From positions 1-11,003 of the forward strand of contig OMQE01000051.1 of NCBI GenBank assembly GCA_900313155.1: a stretch of 11,003 bases of DNA, read 5' to 3'. The translations under genes were made by a program, and so were the position numbers. This DNA comes from an uncultured Rhodospirillaceae bacterium (GTDB lineage Bacteria; Pseudomonadota; Alphaproteobacteria; RF32; CAG-239). Each line of letters starts with the position of its first letter. The stretch's first letter is position 1. The notes under the pieces are model-generated. The model did no database searches. It worked only from the letters and a program-made list of their open reading frames with translations, and had not been told where the DNA came from. This document shows, in pieces, positions 6,597-11,003 of this stretch.

Positions 6597-7217
6597 TTAG
6601 AATTGGTATCTGGCACCTAACAAAATTTCGTGTGCACGCGGTTTGTATTCATATTTTTGATAGGATCTTCCTTGAACATGATATGTTTCATCAAAATCAC
6701 CGTAAGTCATAAAACGGTAACCCAAATCTAAAACCAAATTTTGACTGCATCTGAAGCCTAAACCTGCACCAATTTGCATGGCAACGCCATCATCTTTGAT
6801 TTTTTTGGCAGGTGTTGAAAATTCGGCATGTCCCCAACCTAAACCAATTCCGGCATAAGGTTTAAAAGGCACATTTGCTCCCATATTCAAATCATAATAC
6901 ACATTAAACAATACGGCTTGCGTTTTAACCTTTATTTTGCCATTGGCAAAATTCTTTTCGGCATCTCCGTTTTTGGTATATTCAATTTCATAACGAAAAT
7001 CACCGGTTGTTGCAGGACTGGTCATACCCAAGGCCACGCTACCGCCGAAAACTTCATCTTCAACCTTGACTTTACCTTCATAATCACCAATTATCTTAAT
7101 GTTGTCATGTGTAAAATCATATTTTGCTTTTGCTGAAATATATGGGTTGAACATATATGCCGATGCATTGGCTGCCACCAAACAAGCCATGCCGGATAAC
7201 AATAAAACTTTTTGCAT
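6597..7217 (-). CDS. outer-membrane beta-barrel protein (Opa/OmpA-barrel-like)
   Basis: This 206-residue protein has a Sec signal peptide (MQKVLLLSGMACLVAANASA, residues 1-20, with probable cleavage after ASA). The rest consists of alternating-pattern beta strands separated by polar loops. FKPYAGIGLGWGHAEF (about 118-133), AMQIGAGLGFRCSQNLVLDLGYRFM and the final HEILLGARYQF, ending in phenylalanine, are typical of eight-stranded porin-like barrels in the OMP_b-brl family. The C-terminal F fits recognition by the BAM machinery. Such proteins act as surface adhesins or structural barrels; the specific role is unknown. The start has AGAGGA at good spacing, and there is a strong promoter (7274-7302) and terminator (6537-6580), so it is a single-gene unit. 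Confidence 0.85.
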   Translation of the reverse strand: MQKVLLLSGMACLVAANASAYMFNPYISAKAKYDFTHDNIKIIGDYEGKVKVEDEVFGGSVALGMTSPATTGDFRYEIEYTKNGDAEKNFANGKIKVKTQAVLFNVYYDLNMGANVPFKPYAGIGLGWGHAEFSTPAKKIKDDGVAMQIGAGLGFRCSQNLVLDLGYRFMTYGDFDETYHVQGRSYQKYEYKPRAHEILLGARYQF

Positions 7218-7273
7218 ATTGACTATTCCTCTACTTGTTAAAACTGTTTGAAAGAGTTTTTTCTTTCATGGTT

Positions 7274-7302
7274 ATTAGAACGACAAACATATTAAAAGTC
7301 AA
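7274..7302 (-). promoter_or_regulatory. sigma70-type promoter of the beta-barrel protein gene
   Basis: On the minus strand TTGACT (7297-7302) and TCTAAT (7274-7279) are 17 bases apart, each matching consensus at five of six positions. Transcription would start near 7267, leaving a leader of about 50 bases. The leader can form a small hairpin, GAAAGA with TCTTTC (7250-7267). Confidence 0.6.
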
Positions 7303-7370
7303 GTCACATAATCTTACAAAATATGACAACCCTTAAAAATAGCAGATTATGTTTAACTGGTGGTCTGTAT

Positions 7371-7397
7371 AAAAAAACCTCGCTTAAAAGCGAGGTT
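7371..7397 (-). terminator. intrinsic terminator of the Skp-like operon
   Basis: AACCTCGCTT (7376-7385) and AAGCGAGGTT (7388-7397) form a near-perfect hairpin. On the minus strand it is followed by a run of seven T, as expected for an intrinsic terminator. It lies 22 bases after the stop of the second Skp-like gene. Confidence 0.88.
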
Positions 7398-7419
7398 CGG
7401 AGGAAGTTATGATGAAAAC

Positions 7420-7896
7420 TTATTTCTTTAAGCGGCTTGCCACATCGGCCGTAATATCGGTTCCGCCGAAAACAACCATTCCTTTGGCAAAAACATAATC
7501 CAATTTCTTTTCGGTTGCCACATCAGAAACCAATTTAGAAAGTTCTGCGTCAATGGCTTGAACTTTTTGTGCATATTGACTTTGCAAAAGTTGTTCACGC
7601 TTGTTGAGTTCAATCTGATATTGTTGAGCAGTTGCCGCACGCTGATTTGCATCTGCAATTTGGCTCAATTGATTATTAACGCCGGCTACCCAATTTTGGA
7701 TAATGGCGGCATTGTTTTGCTGTTCGGCACGTAAAGCAATCACCGACGGTGTTTGGCTAACCAAAGCTTGCACATCAACAATAGCAATTTTAGCATTGTT
7801 CAAAGAAGAAGTTACTGATGTAGTTTTAGATTTTGTCGCTTCTGTTTTAGAAGTATTGGCAGTTGTTTTTTTGTTATCTGTTTTACTTTTAGTCAT
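7420..7896 (-). CDS. Skp/OmpH-like coiled-coil protein without signal peptide (copy 2 of pair)
   Basis: Residues about 37-158 follow the OmpH/Skp pattern: a first strand with IAIVDVQALVSQTPSVIALR (37-56), a long Gln/Ala-rich helical hairpin (about 57-125) and a closing strand region, LDYVFAKGMVVFGGTDITADV (132-152), matching the family's typical C-terminal DIT motif. Skp proteins are normally periplasmic chaperones that hold unfolded outer-membrane proteins. Here the first 34 residues are a Lys/Thr/Ser-rich stretch with no hydrophobic core, so no Sec signal is visible and the protein should stay in the cytoplasm unless the start is misjudged. The gene follows its paralogue by 23 bases and is closed by the terminator at 7371-7397. 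AGGA precedes the ATG at short spacing. The fold call is good; the function is uncertain. Confidence 0.75.
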   Translation of the reverse strand: MTKSKTDNKKTTANTSKTEATKSKTTSVTSSLNNAKIAIVDVQALVSQTPSVIALRAEQQNNAAIIQNWVAGVNNQLSQIADANQRAATAQQYQIELNKREQLLQSQYAQKVQAIDAELSKLVSDVATEKKLDYVFAKGMVVFGGTDITADVASRLKK

Positions 7897-7919
7897 ATTC
7901 CTGTTCCCTTTAAATTATC

Positions 7920-8321
7920 CTATTTTTTGAGTGCATCAATAGCTTGTTGCGTTAAATCTTTTCCGCCGAAAAGGAGTGAGCCGGTATTGAAGATGTATTC
8001 AACATTTTCTTTTTTTGCCACGTTTTCGATTAGTTTTAAAATTTCGGCATCAATTTTTTGAACTTTTTCAACGTATTCTGCTTGCATTTTTTGTTGACGC
8101 TCATTCAATTCTGTTTGATATTTTTGCGTTAATTCCGCTTTTTTAGCGGTATCTGCCTCTGCGGCAATTTCCTGATTAACGCCATTTACCCACTGTTGTA
8201 ATTCTCCGCGCTTTTTCATTTCTTCTTCACGCAAAGCAACAACCGACGGGGTTTGGCTCACCAAAGCCTGCACGTTAATAATGCCTAATTGTGAAACTTT
8301 TGTTTTATTTTCGTTTGCCAT
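7920..8321 (-). CDS. Skp/OmpH-like coiled-coil protein without signal peptide (copy 1 of pair)
   Basis: This 133-residue protein is a paralogue of the next gene. It has the same opening strand, with VQALVSQTPSVVALR (residues 17-31), a helical hairpin rich in Glu, Lys and Gln (about 32-100) and the closing segment EYIFNTGSLLFGGKDLTQQAIDAL. It begins MANENKTKVSQLGIIN, directly before the first strand, leaving no room for a signal peptide. The start is well supported: GGAG lies eight bases upstream. The central helices differ clearly from the paralogue in composition (charged here, Gln/Ala-rich there), while the N-terminal VQALVSQTPSV motif is almost unchanged. It is the first gene of a two-gene operon with a TATAAT box upstream. 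A periplasmic chaperone role would require export by another route. Confidence 0.75.
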   Translation of the reverse strand: MANENKTKVSQLGIINVQALVSQTPSVVALREEEMKKRGELQQWVNGVNQEIAAEADTAKKAELTQKYQTELNERQQKMQAEYVEKVQKIDAEILKLIENVAKKENVEYIFNTGSLLFGGKDLTQQAIDALKK

Positions 8322-8347
8322 ATAAATTCTCCGTTGTTTACTTAAAT

Positions 8348-8353
8348 ATTATA
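8348..8353 (-). promoter_or_regulatory. -10 box upstream of the Skp-like operon
   Basis: On the minus strand a perfect TATAAT lies 27 bases upstream of the start at 8321. No good -35 hexamer is seen at 16-18 bases. A TG two bases before the box is close to, but not exactly, an extended -10. Confidence 0.4.
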
Positions 8354-8422
8354 ATCAAATCATCCGTAAATATAAGCTTTATTTATTAAAAAGTTATAAA
8401 TAAAAAAGCCATTTTATCAGAA

Positions 8423-9121
8423 TTACCTGAATTTTAGTGCCACAGAGCAACTGCGCCAAAAACAGCCGCAAGCTTTTTGCGCTTCTTTTTCGCTTAGCGG
8501 GCGGCGCTGCGCTATGCCCAAATCAACCGTATTTTTCGGCGTTTCACCTTCATTGTCGGTTAAAATGTAGTTGCTTAAGTTGTAAACACCGTTGTTTTGG
8601 CTGGTTGGGGTGGTATAAGCCGCTTCAATTCCCATAAAGTTTGGAATTTTCGCCGGCCAATCAATTTGTGCCAGTGTTTTACAAATACCGGAAGTTAAAT
8701 TTGTGAGCAGCACCACATAAGCCCCCACACCGTCATAAACTTTTTGGTATTGTTTCTGATTGTTATAAAGACTGAAGTAGAGTGTTCGTTCTTTTTGATT
8801 ACTTACGGATTCCATAACGTGAATTTGCCCGCCGAACCGATTAGAAAGCGTGTAGTGTTCTCCTTCTTCTTTGACTAAATCGTAAGGCAAAAATTCGCCT
8901 AAAGCAATGGCATCATTACTCAAAAATTTATATTGTTGATTCTCATAATTTTCAGCCATTTTGCGGGTAAGAGCAACAATATCTTCTGTTGTTTTGTTCA
9001 CGTTATTGCGCACAACAGCTTCTAGAAAAAAATACACACAAACGCCGATAATTATTGCCGGAATCGCAAACTTAGTAAGAAACAATTCCATTCGACTGTC
9101 TTTTTTATCTTTCCTTACCAT
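8423..9121 (-). CDS. membrane-anchored, type IVb pilin-like protein, uncertain
   Basis: This 232-residue protein has a charged lead (MVRKDKKDSR), one strong hydrophobic segment (about residues 14-37) and an amphipathic helix (about 38-65), followed by an exported-looking globular domain. The layout, the phrase LPYDLV then LSNRFGGQIHV (residues 92-102), a single mid-domain cysteine (147) and a cysteine-rich end ACGCFWRSCSVALKF (C218, C220, C225) resemble type IVb pilins, whose C-terminal region is disulfide-bonded. The usual prepilin-peptidase site (Gly followed by a hydrophobic residue and Glu five residues later) is absent. It may therefore be an uncleaved pilin-like protein or an unrelated single-span protein. 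No pilus assembly genes are in the window. The ribosome binding site is weak (AGAG about ten bases upstream) and sits in a foldable region after trcR. Confidence 0.45.
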   Translation of the reverse strand: MVRKDKKDSRMELFLTKFAIPAIIIGVCVYFFLEAVVRNNVNKTTEDIVALTRKMAENYENQQYKFLSNDAIALGEFLPYDLVKEEGEHYTLSNRFGGQIHVMESVSNQKERTLYFSLYNNQKQYQKVYDGVGAYVVLLTNLTSGICKTLAQIDWPAKIPNFMGIEAAYTTPTSQNNGVYNLSNYILTDNEGETPKNTVDLGIAQRRPLSEKEAQKACGCFWRSCSVALKFR

Positions 9122-9131
9122 AATATAAAAT

Positions 9132-9168
9132 CTCTGCTTAAACCAAACAGAGGGGCATATTGCCCCTC
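9132..9168 (-). terminator. hairpin after trcR, overlapping a second hairpin before the pilin-like gene
   Basis: GAGGGGCA (9150-9157) pairs with TGCCCCTC (9161-9168), a compact GC-rich stem just after the trcR stop. On the minus strand it is followed by TGTTTGGTTT, a moderate T-tract. A second possible stem, CTCTG (9132-9136) with CAGAG (9148-9152), shares three bases with the first, so the two are partly exclusive. The second would cover the weak AGAG ribosome binding site of the downstream gene. On the plus strand the GC stem is followed by ATCTTTTT. Confidence 0.5.
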
Positions 9169-9183
9169 ATCTTTTTGCCTTAA

Positions 9184-9984
9184 TTATTTTTTCTTTGCCG
9201 GAGCTTTTTTGGCGGCTACCTTCTTGGTGCTTGCCTTTTTTGCCGGAGCTTTTTTGGCGGCTACCTTCTTGGCGCTTGCCTTTTTTGCCGGAGCTTTTTT
9301 GGCGGCTACCTTCTTGGCGCTTGCCTTTTTTGCCGGTGCTTTTTTGGCGGCTACCTTCTTGGTGCTTGCCTTTTTAGCCGGTGCTTTTTTGGCGGCTGCC
9401 TTCTTGGTGCTTGCCTTTTTTGCCGATGCTTTTTTCTTTTTGGTTGCTTTTTTGGTTTTTGGCGCATTTAAGGTTTCAGAAACCATAACGGCTTTTTCCA
9501 ATGATACCTCATCACACAATCCCAGTGTCATCGGGTTCTTCGGCGCTAATTCGCCATATTCGCCATTACGAACTTTAGCAATTGTCGGCTTAGTTGTTCC
9601 TAACAATTTTGCAATTTGCGAATCGGTGATTTTATTGTTCGGAAATTGTTGTAAAATCCACAAAATAGCCGCCGGTTTTTCGCTGCGTTGTGTTGGCGTG
9701 AGCAACTTTTTGGCCTTAGCATTGCGTTCTTTCACATTGTTTTCCAAAACATTCGGCACCAAATCGGCATGCGAATCTGCTTCACAGCGGCGAATTTCTT
9801 CCCAAGTGAGCTGATTATTATTAATCGGGCTTAAGCCGACAATGTTATATGCAACATCTCCATCGGCAATTGCCTGAATTTCCAATTCGTGAATTTCGCA
9901 GAACTTTGCAATTTGACGAAAAGTTAATGTTGTGTTTTCAACAAGCCATACAGCAGTTGCTTTTGGCATTAAAGGTGCTGTCAT
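9184..9984 (-). CDS. trcR: TrcR-type cell-cycle transcriptional regulator (DUF1013) with histone H1-like C-terminal tail
   Basis: The first ~170 of 266 residues match the alphaproteobacterial DUF1013/TrcR family: the nearly invariant start MTAPLMPKATAVWLVENT, a first helix-turn-helix-like region LTFRQIAKFCEIHELEIQAIADG (20-42), and a second, AAILWILQQFP then DSQIAKLLGTTKPTIAKVRNG (105-141), ending in PMTLGLCDEVSLEKAV. The family is annotated as a DNA-binding cell-cycle regulator. The remaining ~90 residues (about 176-266) are almost only Lys, Ala, Pro, Ser, Thr and Val in 15-residue repeats with AAKKAPAKKAS phrasing, as in histone H1 tails and bacterial H1-like proteins, and should bind DNA non-specifically. 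The family members I recall end in acidic or mixed tails instead. AAAGGA precedes the ATG. Core identity is confident; the tail's role is inference. Confidence 0.88.
   Translation of the reverse strand: MTAPLMPKATAVWLVENTTLTFRQIAKFCEIHELEIQAIADGDVAYNIVGLSPINNNQLTWEEIRRCEADSHADLVPNVLENNVKERNAKAKKLLTPTQRSEKPAAILWILQQFPNNKITDSQIAKLLGTTKPTIAKVRNGEYGELAPKNPMTLGLCDEVSLEKAVMVSETLNAPKTKKATKKKKASAKKASTKKAAAKKAPAKKASTKKVAAKKAPAKKASAKKVAAKKAPAKKASAKKVAAKKAPAKKASTKKVAAKKAPAKKK
9197..9466 (-). repeat. 45-bp tandem repeats encoding the Lys/Ala-rich tail of TrcR
   Basis: Units begin at 9197, 9242, 9287, 9332 and 9377, with a degenerate unit at 9422. Each 45-base unit keeps the reading frame and encodes 15 residues of the PAKKASTKKVAAKKA type. 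The first four units are nearly identical at DNA level (GCG/GTG and GGA/GGT changes), pointing to recent duplication or gene conversion. Array length could vary between strains. Confidence 0.9.
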
Positions 9985-10025
9985 TTTCTTATTCCTTTCA
10001 ATAAAAAATTCTTTCTAATATCCCT

Positions 10026-10054
10026 ACAATAAACGAGCTATACGCAATATACAA
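10026..10054 (-). promoter_or_regulatory. possible promoter of trcR
   Basis: On the minus strand TTGTAT (10049-10054) and TATTGT (10026-10031) are 17 bases apart, a modest match to the sigma70 consensus. It lies 41 bases upstream of the trcR start and downstream of the rpmE terminator. Confidence 0.3.
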
Positions 10055-10078
10055 GCACATTTTTCGGGTTATAAACGC

Positions 10079-10104
10079 AAAAGGCCTGCTTAAATAAAGC
10101 AGGC
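10079..10104 (-). terminator. intrinsic terminator of rpmE
   Basis: GCCTGCTT (10084-10091) pairs perfectly with AAGCAGGC (10097-10104). On the minus strand the stem is followed by CTTTTGCG. It is 24 bases after the rpmE stop and separates rpmE from trcR. Confidence 0.8.
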
Positions 10105-10128
10105 GCTTTTAATAAACGCTTCCGCAAA

Positions 10129-10356
10129 TTAGCCGTTCTTCAAACCGAAAGCAGCAAATTTGCTGTTAAACTTACCAACTTGACCGCCGTTGTCAACAAT
10201 ACGACGAACACCTGTCCAAGCCGGATGTGATTTCGGATCAATTTCGAGCAACATTTTGTCACCTTCTTTGCCCCAAGTCGACTTTGTTTTAACTTCTGTT
10301 CCGTCTGTCATCACATATGTAATTTCGTGATAATCAGGGTGAATTCCTTTTTTCAT
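10129..10356 (-). CDS. rpmE: 50S ribosomal protein bL31
   Basis: This 75-residue protein is bL31 of the large ribosomal subunit, which helps bridge the two subunits. MKKGIHPDYHEITYVMTDGTEVKT at the start (given as motif IHPDYH plus VMTDGTE), STWGKEGD (27-34), IDPKSHPAWTG (39-49) and the basic FNSKFAAFG end are characteristic. It is the zinc-free (C-minus) form: no cysteine is present. Length is usual for alphaproteobacteria. GGAG precedes the ATG at good spacing. It has a plausible own promoter (10395-10423) and terminator (10079-10104), though read-through from the IMPase-like gene upstream is possible because no terminator separates them. Confidence 0.96.
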   Translation of the reverse strand: MKKGIHPDYHEITYVMTDGTEVKTKSTWGKEGDKMLLEIDPKSHPAWTGVRRIVDNGGQVGKFNSKFAAFGLKNG

Positions 10357-10394
10357 CTATATTCTCCAATTTTATACTTGCGATATTTTCTGCC

Positions 10395-10423
10395 CTTATA
10401 CATTAAGTTGTTCAAATAAGCAA
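10395..10423 (-). promoter_or_regulatory. probable promoter of rpmE
   Basis: On the minus strand TTGCTT (10418-10423) and TATAAG (10395-10400, five of six to consensus) are 17 bases apart. The implied leader is about 30 bases long and ends in the GGAG ribosome binding site of rpmE. Confidence 0.45.
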
Positions 10424-10477
10424 GCATTTTTTTATTATTTTTTAATTTTTTTTGCTTCGTTTGGCAAAAGCTCTTTT

Positions 10478-11003
10478 TTAGGCAAATAAATCAGCCGCCT
10501 TTTGGCGCAATGCTTCGTTTGTGGCAATAATATTGCCCTCAAGCAAAACTTTTTCCAAATTTTCGGTCCGAACATCGGTTTCACCAATGGCCACGATATA
10601 ACCGCCGGCTTCTTTAACCAGCAACATACCGGCTGCCAAAGAGGTCAACGGTGCATTTTGCGCCACAGCAACATCAAGCTTGCCGGCTGCCAAATAGGCT
10701 AAATCAAGCGCCACACAGCCGCTTACGTTTAAATTTGCCGAAACTGAAAGGGCTTTTTGCACCAAATTTACTTCAGCACCAACGCCAAACAGTGCGCGCT
10801 CAATGCTTTTATTGCCGGCAACGCGTAAACGTTCGTGACTGCGGAAACCCTCTTTGAAGGCACCGGCACCTTTTTCGGCAAAAAACATCTCGTCGGTAAT
10901 CGGATTATATATTGCTGCGCACATTGGCACGCCGTTTTCCACCATTGCCACCGACAAAGCAAAACGCGTGTTTCCGTGTCCGAAATTGGTTAAGCCGTCA
11001 ACG
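10478..11003 (-). CDS. inositol-monophosphatase-family (SuhB-like) protein, 5' end outside the window
   Basis: The frame is open to the window edge, giving 174 C-terminal residues. It begins VDGLTNFGHGNTRFALSVAM, matching the first metal-binding motif (DPLDGTTNF followed by HG-hydrophobic) of the IMPase family. It continues with YNPITDEMFFAEKGAGAF, the GCVALDLAYLAAGKLDV segment (usually G-S-A-ALDL) and AAGMLLVKEAGG. These enzymes hydrolyse phosphomonoesters such as inositol 1-phosphate, and SuhB also acts with ribosomal RNA transcription complexes in E. coli. The second metal motif, normally P-W-D-x-A-A-G, reads LTSLAAG here, so the aspartate ligand is replaced by serine. In the first motif DGTTN reads DGLTN. 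Catalysis may be lost or altered. rpmE lies downstream on the same strand. Confidence 0.82.
   Translation of the reverse strand, partial: VDGLTNFGHGNTRFALSVAMVENGVPMCAAIYNPITDEMFFAEKGAGAFKEGFRSHERLRVAGNKSIERALFGVGAEVNLVQKALSVSANLNVSGCVALDLAYLAAGKLDVAVAQNAPLTSLAAGMLLVKEAGGYIVAIGETDVRTENLEKVLLEGNIIATNEALRQKAADLFA

Noticed and set aside
9197..9466. CRISPR-like or satellite array
   Set aside because: The 45-base units are contiguous, have no spacers, keep the reading frame and encode a sensible repeat tail.
9209..9814. Plus-strand hydrophobic repeat protein (AFLAATFLALAFFAG-type)
   Set aside because: It is the antisense reading of the Lys/Ala repeats of trcR; the apparent membrane repeats arise from AAG/GCC codons read backwards.

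Overview
The window is AT-rich chromosomal DNA from what looks like an alphaproteobacterium. The best evidence is a TrcR/DUF1013-type regulator, a protein family essentially confined to that class, together with an alphaproteobacterial-style YbjN-domain protein, Lgt, AccA and bL31. The AT bias and compact housekeeping layout would suit one of the uncultured host- or gut-associated lineages, but that placement is inference. There are no tRNA or rRNA genes, no insertion sequence and no CRISPR array.

Layout. (1) 1-1932, plus strand: the 3' part of an M49-like zinc peptidase, followed 15 bases later by a small membrane protein. (2) 1930-2259: a non-coding interval holding three copies of a roughly 50-base element (one inverted, two direct) and a perfect 13-bp hairpin. 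(3) 2260-3936, minus strand: a small lipoprotein, a HAD-family pyrimidine 5'-nucleotidase-like hydrolase and a YbjN-domain protein. (4) 4158-6027, plus strand: lgt (lipoprotein maturation) and accA (first step of fatty-acid synthesis). (5) 6030-6516, minus strand: a YgjV-like membrane protein gene broken by a one-base frameshift. (6) 6597-8321, minus strand: an outer-membrane beta-barrel protein with its own promoter and terminator, then a two-gene operon of Skp/OmpH-like coiled-coil proteins that both lack a signal peptide. (7) 8423-9984, minus strand: a membrane-anchored pilin-like protein downstream of trcR, whose product carries a long histone H1-like Lys/Ala repeat tail. (8) 10129-11003, minus strand: rpmE (bL31) and the 3' part of an inositol-monophosphatase-like gene.

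Much of the content concerns the cell envelope: Lgt acylates lipoproteins such as the one at 2260-2571, AccA feeds lipid synthesis, and there is a beta-barrel protein, several inner-membrane proteins and a pilin-like protein. No obvious defence, toxin or biosynthetic system is present. The most unusual items are the paired-hairpin repeat element next to the membrane protein gene, the TrcR core fused to an H1-like tail built from 45-bp tandem repeats, the two tandem signal-less Skp-like paralogues, and an IMPase-like protein lacking an expected metal-binding aspartate. Functional assignments rest on recognised motifs only; no database search was possible.
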